This document shows, piece by piece, positions 16,913 to 24,772 of a stretch of DNA of 64,000 bases. This DNA comes from Gaiellasilicea sp963791905. Lineage in GTDB: Bacteria > Actinomycetota > Thermoleophilia > Gaiellales > Gaiellaceae. The translations under genes and the position numbers were made by a program. How positions within the stretch are numbered: the first letter of the stretch is position 1; each line of letters starts with the position of its first letter. The notes beneath the pieces were generated by a model that ran no database searches, was not told the DNA's origin, and saw only the letters and a list, made by a program, of their open reading frames with translations. The stretch lies in assembly GCA_963791905.1 (NCBI GenBank), contig CAWBTX010000006.1, positions 372,001 through 436,000 on the forward strand, given 5' to 3'.

Positions 16913-17913
16913 CGGGCCTCCTGGGGGTCGAGGACGTACTTCACGCCCTCCGCGTTGCGCGACGCGCGGAACGCACGCTCCCAGTCCGCCAGGGGTACGA
17001 CCTCCGTCACGAGCGGCTCGAGCTCGACCCGGCGGTCCTCGATCAGGCCGAGAGCTCGTCGCCACGACGCCGGCGTGCTCGCGTTCGCCGAGGTGACGGT
17101 CAGCTCGCGGTAGGAGATCTCGTCGAACGGGACGGTCACCGGCGCGCCGCGCAGGCCGACCTGGACGAAGCGGCCGCCGCGCCGGACCGCGTGGAGGCCC
17201 GTTCCTATGCCCGAGGCGCTGCCCGAGCACTCGACGACGACGTCGAACGGACTTTGTGTTGAAACAACACTTTCTCCGTTCGCGGCGGCCTCGAACCCGA
17301 GCAAGCGCGCGAGGTCGAGGCGCGCTCGGTCGCGCTCGGTGCCCACGACCGTCACGTGACCGCCGGAGGCGCGCGCGGCCTGCGCAGCGAGCAGGCCGAC
17401 CGGGCCCGGGCCGACGACGAGCACCTCGTCGCCCTCCGCGACGGCGGGCGGGTCGAAGAGCGCGTTGCACACACACGCCAGCGGCTCGGCGAGGGGAGCA
17501 GCCCGATCCGGCAGCCAGTCCGGGATCGGGTGCAGGTTCGCCGCGGGGACGACGAGCCTCGGCGCGAACGCTCCGTCGACGTGCGTGCCGATCGACCTGC
17601 GCTCGGGACAGAGGTTGGGTCGGCCAACCCGGCAGTACTCGCACGTGCGGCAGGTCGAGAAGTAGGTCTCGCTGACGACGCGCGTGCCGACCGGCACGGC
17701 CACGTCGCCGGCGAGGACGACGCCACAGAGCTCGTGCCCCATCGTCACCGGCGGCACGCTTGGGTACTCGCCGGCCTCGATGTGCAGGTCGGTGCCGCAG
17801 ATGCCGGCGGCGCGCACCTCGAGCAGCACCTCGCCGACGCCCGGCCCGCGCTCGGGACGCTCCGCGAGTGCGACGTTCCCCGGGCCGGGCGAGAGCTTGG
17901 TCAGGCCGAGCAC
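16909..17913 (-). CDS. Zinc-dependent medium-chain dehydrogenase (sorbitol/threonine dehydrogenase-like)
   Basis: A 334-residue MDR enzyme. Catalytic zinc ligands are in AAGICGTDLHIEAG (Cys, near residue 39) and VTMGHELCG (His/Glu). The structural zinc Cys set is CRTCEYCRVGRPNLC near residues 87-101. The NAD-binding motif VLVVGPGPVGLLAAQAARASG lies near 163, with VVGTER at the end of the next strand. An oddity is the segment NGESVVSTQSP near residue 212, encoded by a near-copy of the palindrome at 14588. It falls in the variable loop between LARLLGFEA and FDVVVECSG and keeps the frame. Expected role: polyol or sugar oxidation in the GntR-controlled block. Confidence 0.87.
   Translation of the reverse strand: MLGLTKLSPGPGNVALAERPERGPGVGEVLLEVRAAGICGTDLHIEAGEYPSVPPVTMGHELCGVVLAGDVAVPVGTRVVSETYFSTCRTCEYCRVGRPNLCPERRSIGTHVDGAFAPRLVVPAANLHPIPDWLPDRAAPLAEPLACVCNALFDPPAVAEGDEVLVVGPGPVGLLAAQAARASGGHVTVVGTERDRARLDLARLLGFEAAANGESVVSTQSPFDVVVECSGSASGIGTGLHAVRRGGRFVQVGLRGAPVTVPFDEISYRELTVTSANASTPASWRRALGLIEDRRVELEPLVTEVVPLADWERAFRASRNAEGVKYVLDPQEAR
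17248..17278. repeat. Second copy of the GTGTTGAAACAACAC palindrome, inside a coding sequence
   Basis: The core GTGTTGAAACAACAC is identical to that at 14588-14620. The outer arms are imperfect (CGGACTTT to the left, TTTCTCCG to the right). It is in frame in the Zn-dehydrogenase gene and encodes about ten residues in a loop, like the protein-coding palindromic elements known from Rickettsia. Only two copies were found by eye in this window. Confidence 0.7.
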
Positions 17914-17925
17914 GTGGCGGCAGGG

Positions 17926-19149
17926 TCAGGCACCGACGGCCTCGGTGACGACGTCGGAGAAGACGCCGGTCTCCTCGTCCTTGAGGATCAGCTTCGAGCG
18001 GCCGTCGGGCATTCGCTCTTCCTTGATCACCACCTTGCCGTCGTGCTCGCGGCGCTCGCGCTCGATCCTCGGGACGCCTCGCCCGCGCCAGTCGTCGAGC
18101 TGCACCCGCTCCCACTGCCGCGTCTCCGCCGAGCGGTAGCAGGCATCGATGATCGCGTTCACGACGTAGCCGTCGTAGAAGGTCTCCATCGGGGCGCGCC
18201 CTGTGTCCAGCGCGTCGAACATGTCGGTGAACATGTCCACGTAGCCGAGCTCGACGACCTCGTCGCCGACCGGGAAGAGCCAGCCGCTCGCGCTTTCGGC
18301 CTTCTCGGCCACGTACCCCTCACCGGCACCCGACGTGAACATCTCGAAGCCGGTGCGGAGGAAGTGGTTCGTCCAGATCGTGCCCTCGGTGCCGGCGACC
18401 TCGTCCCGCAGGTCCATCCCGCCGCGGAACGTCCAGCTGACCTCGAACTGGCCGATCGCGCCCGACTCGAACCGGATCAGCGCGATCGCGTTGTCCTCGG
18501 CCTCGATCGGGTGCACGAGCGTGTCCGTCCAGCACATGACCTCGAGCGGGCGGTTCTCCTTGCCCATGTAGTTGCGGATGATCTCGATGCAGTGGCAGCC
18601 GAGATCGACGATCGGCCCGCCGCCCGCCTGCGCGGCGTCCCAGAACCAGGCGCTGTGCGGGCCCGGGTGCGTCTCGCGCGAGCGCGCCCACATGACCTGG
18701 CCGATCTGGCCGGCCTCGACCGCCTTCAGCGCCTTCAGCGTCTTCGGCGTGTAGACGAGGTCCTCGAGGTAGCCGGCGAAGATGCCGGCGCGCTCGACCG
18801 TGTCGAGCATCCGCTTCGCCTCCTCGGCCGTTCTGGCGAGCGGCTTGGTGCAGAGCACCGTCTTGCCGTGCCTCGCGCAGAGCTCGACCGCCTCCTCGTG
18901 GAGCTGGTTCGGCACGCCGATCACGACCGTGTCCGTGTCCGGGTGGGCGACGGCCTCCTCGAGGTCGGTCGACCACTCCGGCACGTCGTTCTCGGCGCAG
19001 AACGTGCGCGCGCGCTCCTCGGAGCGCGAGTAGACGACGTGCACGCGGTCACGGTTCCGCCGGCCGTGGAGGGTCATGGTGTAGAAGAGGCCGATCAGGC
19101 CCGTCCCGAGCATCGTCACGTTGTGCCGGATCTCCCTGGGCCCGTTCAC
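17926..19149 (-). CDS. Gfo/Idh/MocA-family dehydrogenase (second of two)
   Basis: A 407-residue oxidoreductase, longer than its relative at 12564 because of a C-terminal extension rich in charged residues (ERERREHDGKVVIKEERMPDG). The Rossmann motif is VTMLGTGLIGLFYT, VIGVPNQLHEE follows, and the catalytic Lys is in VLCTKPLARTAEEAKRM near residue 100. The C-terminal domain acid/His element is IVDLGCHCIEIIRNYMG. GTG at 19149 is chosen for its AGGAGG site five bases upstream. It leads the transcript of Zn-dehydrogenase, SDR, SMP-30 lactonase and GntR regulator and is divergent from the SIS/ABC operon. It probably oxidises a glycoside, inositol or anhydrosugar; the substrate is not readable. Confidence 0.85.
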   Translation of the reverse strand: MNGPREIRHNVTMLGTGLIGLFYTMTLHGRRNRDRVHVVYSRSEERARTFCAENDVPEWSTDLEEAVAHPDTDTVVIGVPNQLHEEAVELCARHGKTVLCTKPLARTAEEAKRMLDTVERAGIFAGYLEDLVYTPKTLKALKAVEAGQIGQVMWARSRETHPGPHSAWFWDAAQAGGGPIVDLGCHCIEIIRNYMGKENRPLEVMCWTDTLVHPIEAEDNAIALIRFESGAIGQFEVSWTFRGGMDLRDEVAGTEGTIWTNHFLRTGFEMFTSGAGEGYVAEKAESASGWLFPVGDEVVELGYVDMFTDMFDALDTGRAPMETFYDGYVVNAIIDACYRSAETRQWERVQLDDWRGRGVPRIERERREHDGKVVIKEERMPDGRSKLILKDEETGVFSDVVTEAVGA

Positions 19150-19164
19150 ACTCGCCTCCTTCGC

Positions 19165-19193
19165 TTGACGCCGCCGCGCCACGCGGTTACCGT
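19165..19193 (+). promoter_or_regulatory. Sigma-70-type promoter for the SIS/ABC importer operon
   Basis: TTGACG (19165-19170) and TACCGT (19188-19193) are separated by 17 bp, matching the -35/-10 arrangement. The predicted start of transcription near 19200 lies just before the GTCTAGAC operator. Confidence 0.5.
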
Positions 19194-19208
19194 CACGCCC
19201 TGTCTGGC

Positions 19209-19218
19209 TGTCTAGACA
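19209..19218. promoter_or_regulatory. GntR/HutC-type operator TGTCTAGACA
   Basis: This is a perfect 10-bp palindrome with the GTCTAGAC core used by HutC-subfamily repressors (NagR, DasR). It lies about 10-20 bp downstream of the predicted transcription start and just before the SIS gene start at 19224, in the 74-bp gap between divergent transcripts. The likely ligand is the GntR/UTRA protein encoded at 14618-15343. Confidence 0.7.
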
Positions 19219-19223
19219 ACTCG

Positions 19224-20039
19224 ATGAGCGAGGACACTACACCAGCGGCCGGGGGCGAGACAACGATCGTCGGCCGGTACCTCGAGGCCGCGCGCAGGCT
19301 GCTCGATCGAGCCGAGGCCCAGGCAGACGTGATCGACGAGGTCGCGCGTGTGTGCGCCGACGCGATCGCCGCCGGCGGGCTCGTCCATGTCTTCGGCACC
19401 GGGCACTCGCGCATCCCGGTGGAGGAGCTCTTTCCGAGATACGGCTCCTACCCCGGCTTCAACCCGCTGGTGGAGCTCTCGATGACGTTCCACACGCAGG
19501 TCGTCGGCTCGAACGGGCAGCGCCAGGCGATGTTCATCGAGCGCGTCGAGGGCCTCGCCGAGGCGATCCTCGCGAACTTCGACCTCACACCGCCCGACGC
19601 GATGATCGTCTTCAGCGTCGGCGGCCGGACGGCCGTGCCGATCGAGATCGCGATCGGCGCGAGGGCTCGCGGGCTGCCGGTGGTGGCGATCACGTCGTTG
19701 GCGCAGTCGCTCGCGGGCGAGGCCACGCACCCGACCGGCACGCGCCTGCTCGACCATGCCGACCTCGTGCTCGACCTCGGCACGCCCGAGGGTGACGCGC
19801 TCGTCAGGCTCGACGGAGTCGAGACGCCCGTCGGGCCCGGTTCGTCGATCGCCGCCGTCGCGCTGGCCAACGCCATCAAGGTCCGCACGGCCGAGCTGCT
19901 CGCCGAGCGCGACGCGCTGCCGCCCGTGCTCACGAGCGCCTCGCTCGTCGGTTCGGAGCGATCGCGCGAGCTCTTCGACGCGGCCTACGCCGACCACGCG
20001 CGGCGGCTCACACGTGTTCTCAGGACCCGACCCGATTGA
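19224..20039 (+). CDS. SIS-domain sugar-phosphate-binding protein
   Basis: A 271-residue SIS-domain protein. The phosphosugar-binding fold is visible in HVFGTGHSRIPVEEL near residue 55, FSVGGRTAVPIEIAIGARARGLPVVAITS near 140, and the closing DHADLVLDLGTPEGDALVRL. It resembles the stand-alone SIS proteins (UPF0309 type) found in sugar-transport operons, which are thought to isomerise or sense sugar phosphates. No HTH or GlmS domain. The ATG at 19224 follows the operator directly and has no clear ribosome site, so translation may be nearly leaderless. It is the first gene of the importer operon. Confidence 0.8.
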   Translation: MSEDTTPAAGGETTIVGRYLEAARRLLDRAEAQADVIDEVARVCADAIAAGGLVHVFGTGHSRIPVEELFPRYGSYPGFNPLVELSMTFHTQVVGSNGQRQAMFIERVEGLAEAILANFDLTPPDAMIVFSVGGRTAVPIEIAIGARARGLPVVAITSLAQSLAGEATHPTGTRLLDHADLVLDLGTPEGDALVRLDGVETPVGPGSSIAAVALANAIKVRTAELLAERDALPPVLTSASLVGSERSRELFDAAYADHARRLTRVLRTRPD

Positions 20040-20043
20040 GTCT

Positions 20044-20121
20044 ATGACTCGAAAGGAGGAATCATCTAGGGTGCAACGGCAGTTTTCCGGGTATCCCCAC
20101 GAGCAGGAGGGCAACAGATGA
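20044..20121 (+). CDS. Possible 25-codon leader peptide upstream of the importer
   Basis: The 78-bp gap between the SIS gene and the binding-protein gene can encode MTRKEESSRVQRQFSGYPHE plus five more residues. Its TGA overlaps the ATG of the binding protein (ATGA). A strong AAAGGAGG at about 20052-20059 stands before an in-frame GTG at 20071, so a shorter 16-codon version is also possible. Coupling of such a leader to the highly expressed binding protein is inference; it may be untranslated spacer. Confidence 0.25.
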   Translation: MTRKEESSRVQRQFSGYPHEQEGNR

Positions 20122-21170
20122 CACAGAGGCGCGCGGCCGGGCTCAGGCTCGGCATCGTGCTCGCCGTCGTCGCCACGGCGATCGTCGCCGTCGCGAGCAC
20201 GGCCAACGCGAAGCCGACGGGCGGGCAGCAGTACGTCCTCGGCGTTAGCAACACGCTCGTCGGCAACGGCTGGCGCGAGGAGATGATCTGCGCGGTCAAG
20301 GCGCAGGCGGTCGCCAGCGGCGTCGTCTCCGAAGTGAAGGTCGCGAACCGCAACGGCGGCCCCGCCGAGCAGAACGCGGACATCCGCAACCTGATCTCCG
20401 CCGGCGCGAACGCGATCATCATCAACCCGTCGAGCGCAAGCGCGCTCAACGCGGTCGTCGCCCAGGCGGCGTCGCGCGGGGTGAAGATCGTGTCCGTCGA
20501 CCAGCGGATCACCGCTCCGCAGGCCTACAACGTCACGAACGACCAGGTCGCGTACGGTCGCCTCGGGGCGATCTGGCTGTTCAAGAAGCTTGGCGGCAAG
20601 GGGAACGTGGTCGAGATGCGCGGCATCGCGGGCGTCCCGGCCGACACCGACCGGCACACGGGCTTCCAGCAGGCGCTGAAGGCCTATCCGGGAATCAAGG
20701 TCGTGAAGCAGACCTTTACCGGCTGGTCGTTCGCACCGGGCGGCAAGCAGATGCTCGACATCCTCAACTCCGGTGTGCAGGTCGACGGCGTCTGGACGTC
20801 CGGGATCGACTACACCGTCGTGAACGCCTTCAAGACGGCAGGCAAGCCGTACGTGCCGGTCGTCGGTGCGGACAACAACGAGTTCCTCAAGCAGCTGATC
20901 AACCTGAACCCGAAGTTCCAGGGTGCGGCGGTGACGAACCCGGCCGTGATCGGCGGGGTCGGCGCCTCGGTGGCGATCAAGCTGCTCACGGGGGGAACTG
21001 CCAAGAAGTGGACGAAGCTGACGCCCGACGTGTGGGACATGAAGTCTTCGGCGAAGACGATCAAGTCGTACTACTCGCCGAAGCGGGCGCCGACGTACAG
21101 CTCGCAGCTCTTCGTCAAGCCGTACACGACGTACACGGAAAAGCAGCTCACGAGCTGCAAGGGGCCCTAA
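20118..21170 (+). CDS. Sugar ABC importer substrate-binding protein (RbsB type)
   Basis: A 350-residue exported protein. The signal sequence RLGIVLAVVATAIVAVASTANA has no lipobox Cys, so it is secreted or membrane-retained rather than a lipoprotein. The mature part is a periplasmic-binding-protein class I fold, with YVLGVSNTLVGNGWREEMICAVKAQA, NAIIINPSSASALN, VSVDQRI, and PVVGADNNEFLKQL near residue 250. It captures the sugar for the two permeases and ATPase downstream. AGGAGG lies eight bases before the ATG. A strong hairpin follows the gene. The ligand cannot be read, but the CUT2 class usually imports monosaccharides, polyols or related cyclic compounds. Confidence 0.9.
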   Translation: MTQRRAAGLRLGIVLAVVATAIVAVASTANAKPTGGQQYVLGVSNTLVGNGWREEMICAVKAQAVASGVVSEVKVANRNGGPAEQNADIRNLISAGANAIIINPSSASALNAVVAQAASRGVKIVSVDQRITAPQAYNVTNDQVAYGRLGAIWLFKKLGGKGNVVEMRGIAGVPADTDRHTGFQQALKAYPGIKVVKQTFTGWSFAPGGKQMLDILNSGVQVDGVWTSGIDYTVVNAFKTAGKPYVPVVGADNNEFLKQLINLNPKFQGAAVTNPAVIGGVGASVAIKLLTGGTAKKWTKLTPDVWDMKSSAKTIKSYYSPKRAPTYSSQLFVKPYTTYTEKQLTSCKGP

Positions 21171-21184
21171 GGGGCATGACGACT

Positions 21185-21213
21185 GCGGGAGGGGCGTACG
21201 GCGCCCCTCCCGC
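21185..21213 (+). terminator. Intra-operon GC hairpin after the binding-protein gene
   Basis: A perfect 12-bp stem has arms 21185-21196 (GCGGGAGGGGCG) and 21202-21213 around a 5-base loop, with no T-run. In ABC importer operons such hairpins often protect the 5' mRNA or attenuate, giving excess binding protein over transporter. Full termination is unlikely because the ATPase gene follows at 21241. Confidence 0.65.
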
Positions 21214-21240
21214 GTCCCGCGTGACACCATCGCGACCGAC

Positions 21241-22752
21241 GTGAGCGAGATCGGCCGCAACCTCCTCGAAGCACGCGATCTCTCCAAGCGCTACGGCGCG
21301 GTGGTCGCTCTCGACTCGGCCACCCTCGTCGTCGAGCCGGGTGAGGTGCACGCGCTGCTCGGCGCGAACGGCGCCGGCAAGAGCACGCTCGTCAAGCTGC
21401 TCACCGGCGTGATCCGGCCGGACGCCGGCTCGGTCGTCGTCAACGGCAGGGCAGTCAAGGTGTCGTCGCCCGCGGCGGCCGCCAGGCTCGGGCTTGCCCC
21501 GGTCTTCCAGGACCCCGCGCTCGTTCCCGACCTGACGATCGGGCAGAACCTGCGGCTCACCGGCGTCTCGGCCGAGGCGGTCCGGCGCGAGCTGCACGCG
21601 CTCGACCTCGACGTCGACTTCGCCGAGCAGGCGCTCGACGTGCCGCTCCCGATGCTCCGCATGCTCGATCTCGCGCGCGCGCTCACGCGTGACCCCCAGC
21701 TCCTCATTCTCGACGAGATCACGGCCGCCCTGCCCTCGGATCTCGCGGAACGCGTCTTCGACGTGATGCGCAGACAGAAGGAGCGCAACCGCTCCGCCCT
21801 CTTCATCACCCACCGCCTGCGTGAGGTGATCGCGAACTGCGACCGCGCGACGATCCTCCGCGACGGCAGCGACGTGGGCATCCTGGTGCCGACCGAGGGC
21901 GGCGAGGAGCGGATCGTCACGACGATGCTCGGCCCCGAGGCCGCCGAGGCGGAGGCGAGGGCGGAGGCCGCCGAGGAGGCGGCGCCGGCGCGGGAGCGAG
22001 TCGAGGTGACCAACGGGCGCGTCGCGCTCGCGGTCGAGGCGCTCGGCGTCGGCGACGCGCTCCACGACGTCTCGTTGGCGGTGCGGCCGGGCGAGATCCT
22101 CGGCGTCGCCGCGCTCGAGGCCCAAGGCCAGGACGAGCTCTTCGCGGTGCTGTCCGGTCAGCGGCGGCCCTCAACTGGGCAGGTGCTCGTCGATGGCCGC
22201 GAGCTCCGCGCGCGGCATCCGTACGATGCGATCCGGGCCGGCGTCGTCCTCGTGCCGGCGGACCGGCTCCAGGCGCTACTGCCGCAGCGCTCGGTGGCTG
22301 AGAACATCGCCGCGCCGCGGTTCAGCGCTCCGACGCGGTGGGGACCGATCGACATGCGGGCGGAACGGCTGCGCGTGCGGACGGCGATCGACCAGCTGCA
22401 GATCGACACCAGAGCGCAGCGCCAGGTGCGCCGGCTCTCGGGCGGCAACCAGCAGAAGGTGACGATCGCACGCTGGCTCGCCAACGGCTTCCAGACGCTG
22501 CTCTGCTTCGACCCGACGCGGGGCATCGACGTCGGCACGAAGCGGCAGATCTACGCGCTGCTGCGGGGTCTTGCGGGCGAGGGCGCCGCCGTCCTCTTGT
22601 TCACGAGCGAGTTGGCCGAAATCCCGCTCGTCTGCGACCGCGCCCTCTGCCTCTACGGCGGGCGCATCACGGCCGAGCTCGACGCCTCGACCGCCGACGA
22701 GGCGACGCTGCTCCGAGCGATGCACGGCCTCGAGGGCGAGGAGGCGGCATGA
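21241..22752 (+). CDS. Sugar ABC importer ATPase with two ABC domains (RbsA type), first signature degenerate
   Basis: A 503-residue CUT2 ATPase. Domain 1 has an intact Walker A (LLGANGAGKSTLVKLL), Q-loop (PVFQDPAL) and Walker B (LLILDEITAAL), but where LSGGQ is expected it reads LPMLRMLDLARAL, so the ABC signature is lost. Domain 2 has a degenerate Walker A (VAALEAQGQDELFAVLSG), usual for this family, and a proper signature LSGGNQQKVTIARWL followed by LLCFDPTRGIDVG. With a signature only in domain 2, one composite site (Walker A of domain 1 with signature of domain 2) could be active. A 20-residue Glu/Ala linker joins the halves. It overlaps the permease start (ATGA). Confidence 0.88.
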   Translation: MSEIGRNLLEARDLSKRYGAVVALDSATLVVEPGEVHALLGANGAGKSTLVKLLTGVIRPDAGSVVVNGRAVKVSSPAAAARLGLAPVFQDPALVPDLTIGQNLRLTGVSAEAVRRELHALDLDVDFAEQALDVPLPMLRMLDLARALTRDPQLLILDEITAALPSDLAERVFDVMRRQKERNRSALFITHRLREVIANCDRATILRDGSDVGILVPTEGGEERIVTTMLGPEAAEAEARAEAAEEAAPARERVEVTNGRVALAVEALGVGDALHDVSLAVRPGEILGVAALEAQGQDELFAVLSGQRRPSTGQVLVDGRELRARHPYDAIRAGVVLVPADRLQALLPQRSVAENIAAPRFSAPTRWGPIDMRAERLRVRTAIDQLQIDTRAQRQVRRLSGGNQQKVTIARWLANGFQTLLCFDPTRGIDVGTKRQIYALLRGLAGEGAAVLLFTSELAEIPLVCDRALCLYGGRITAELDASTADEATLLRAMHGLEGEEAA

Positions 22753-23771
22753 CGACGGCCGATGCCACCCTCACTCGCCCGCGCACGCGAATCCACTGGC
22801 GCCGGCTCGCGCGGCGCCATGCCTGGACGGTCGGCATCTACCTGCTCCTGCTCGGGCTCCTCCTCTACTGGCGGACGATCCCGGAGCAGTGGGGGACGTT
22901 CGACGTACAGTCGCTCGTCATCGACGCGCTGCCGTTCGCGTTCGTCGCGATGGGCCAGTCCGTCGTGATCATCTCGGGCGGCATCGACCTCTCGGTCGGC
23001 TCGTTGATGAGCCTCGTCAACGTTCTCTCGGCGAAGTACATGCTCGTCGACCCGCTGACCGGCGAGACGGTCTCGTTCGAGAAGGCGATCGTGATCGCGA
23101 TCCTGCTCGTGCTCGGCGCCGCCCTCGCGGGTGCCCTGACCGGGCTGATCATCCAGGTGACCGGGATTGCCGACATCATCGTCACGCTCGCGATGCTCTT
23201 CGTCTGGGCGGGCGCCGCCCTTGCGGTCTTGGAGATCCCCGGCGGCGGTGCTCCACTCGAGTTCACGAAGCTCGGCGTCGGCTACACGGTGACGCAGTGG
23301 CTGCCGACCGGCCTCGTCATCCTCGGTGTGGCCGTGCTCTGCTGGGGTGCGATCCGCTGGCAGAAGCCTGGCCTCGCGATCTATGCGATCGGCTCGAGCC
23401 GCAACGCCTCGTTCCTCGCCGGCATCTCGGTCAACCGGACTCGGATCGGCGCCTACGCCCTCGGCTCGGCCTTCGCGGCCATGGGTGGGCTGGCGCTGAC
23501 GGCGACCTCGGGAATCGGCGACGCCCTGTCCGGCCAGTACTACACGCTTAATTCCGTCGCAGCGGCGGTGCTCGGCGGCGTCTCGCTCCTCGGCGGTGTC
23601 GGCGGTCTGATCGGCCCGATCGCGGCCGCGTTCGTGCTCACGCTCGTCAAGTCGATCATGATCCTGAAGGGCGTCGACCAGAACTGGGCGCAGGTGATCC
23701 AGGGCTCGCTGATCGTGCTCGTCGTCATGATCGGGGGCCTGGCCCTGCGGCAGCGGGGAAAGCACCCGTGA
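22749..23771 (+). CDS. Sugar ABC importer permease 1 (RbsC type)
   Basis: A 340-residue membrane protein with a long cytoplasmic N-terminus, then about eight helices. The family signature is VVIISGGIDLSVGSLMSLVN near residue 75, and the conserved AIGSSRNASFLAGISVNRTRIGAYALGSAFAAMGG near 215 contacts the ATPase. ALSGQYYTLNSVAAAVLGGVSLLGGVGG is the characteristic C-terminal motif. The gene overlaps its neighbours by 4 bp on both sides, so it is made together with the ATPase and the second permease. The two permeases are clearly different, so the channel is a heterodimer. Confidence 0.9.
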   Translation: MTTADATLTRPRTRIHWRRLARRHAWTVGIYLLLLGLLLYWRTIPEQWGTFDVQSLVIDALPFAFVAMGQSVVIISGGIDLSVGSLMSLVNVLSAKYMLVDPLTGETVSFEKAIVIAILLVLGAALAGALTGLIIQVTGIADIIVTLAMLFVWAGAALAVLEIPGGGAPLEFTKLGVGYTVTQWLPTGLVILGVAVLCWGAIRWQKPGLAIYAIGSSRNASFLAGISVNRTRIGAYALGSAFAAMGGLALTATSGIGDALSGQYYTLNSVAAAVLGGVSLLGGVGGLIGPIAAAFVLTLVKSIMILKGVDQNWAQVIQGSLIVLVVMIGGLALRQRGKHP

Positions 23772-24769
23772 GCACGGCGCCGCAGACAGTCGAGCCGGGT
23801 GGCAGCGACCGGCTGCGCACCGTCCAGCGCTACCTCGCCGGCAACCCCGTCCTCGTCCTAACGGTCGTCTTCGTCGGCCTGTTCATCGCCACCGACATCG
23901 TCAACCGGGTCCAGTCGAGCGAGGCGTTCCTGACGCCGCGACAGGTCTCGACTACCTTCCTCTACGCGGCCATCCTCGGCCTCATGGCGGCCGGCCAGAC
24001 GCTCGTGATGCTGACGGGCGGGGTCGACCTCTCCGTTGCCACGACGGCAACGACCGGGGCGTTCATGATCTCGAGCTACGCGACCGACGGCACGGCGAAG
24101 GCGATCGCTGCCGCGCTGCTCTCCGGCCTCGGGATCGGCCTCGTCAACGGGATCGGCGTCGCGATCTTCCGCGTCAACCCGCTGATCATGACGCTGGGCG
24201 TGAGCACCGTGACGCTCGGGGCGCTGACCATCTACTCGCAGACGAGGTTCCTCGCGCCCGCGCCCGACTTCGTCGTGAAGCTCGGCTCGGAACGCTTTTT
24301 CGAGTACATCCCGTACAACCTGCTCGTCTGGGCGCCGATCGCGGCCGCGATCATCCTGGGCCTGCGCTACAGCGGGCTCGGCCGGATGATCTACGCGGTC
24401 GGCGACAACCCGGAGGCGTGCCGACTGGCCGGCGTGCGGACCTGGCAGGTGCTCCTCACCGTCTACGCGATCTGCGGGATGCTGAGCGCCGCCGCAGGCA
24501 TCCTCCTCGTCGGCTTCAACAACGCGGCCGACCTCGGCATCGCCGCGCCGTTCCTGCTGCCGTCCGTGGCGGCGGTCGTGATCGGCGGGACGTCCATCTT
24601 CGGCGGCGTCGGCGGGTACGCCGGCACGGTAATCGGCGCGCTCATCCTGACCGTGCTCGACTCGCTGCTGACGATCCTGAACGCCTCGCAGGCAACGCGG
24701 CAGATCCTCTACGGGCTGATCATCCTCGCGCTCGCCGCCATCTACGCGCGCGCGTCCGGCGGCGACTAG
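23768..24769 (+). CDS. Sugar ABC importer permease 2 (RbsC type)
   Basis: A 333-residue permease and last gene of the importer operon. About ten membrane segments. TLVMLTGGVDLSVATTATTGAF near residue 80 is the family signature, RMIYAVGDNPEACRLAGVRTWQVLLTVYAICGMLSAAAG near 215 is the ATPase-contact region, and LLPSVAAVVIGGTSIFGGVGGYAGTVIGAL follows. The start GTG overlaps permease 1. The gene ends four bases before the convergent phosphorylase gene, with no hairpin visible between them. Confidence 0.9.
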   Translation: MSTAPQTVEPGGSDRLRTVQRYLAGNPVLVLTVVFVGLFIATDIVNRVQSSEAFLTPRQVSTTFLYAAILGLMAAGQTLVMLTGGVDLSVATTATTGAFMISSYATDGTAKAIAAALLSGLGIGLVNGIGVAIFRVNPLIMTLGVSTVTLGALTIYSQTRFLAPAPDFVVKLGSERFFEYIPYNLLVWAPIAAAIILGLRYSGLGRMIYAVGDNPEACRLAGVRTWQVLLTVYAICGMLSAAAGILLVGFNNAADLGIAAPFLLPSVAAVVIGGTSIFGGVGGYAGTVIGALILTVLDSLLTILNASQATRQILYGLIILALAAIYARASGGD

Positions 24770-24772
24770 CCC

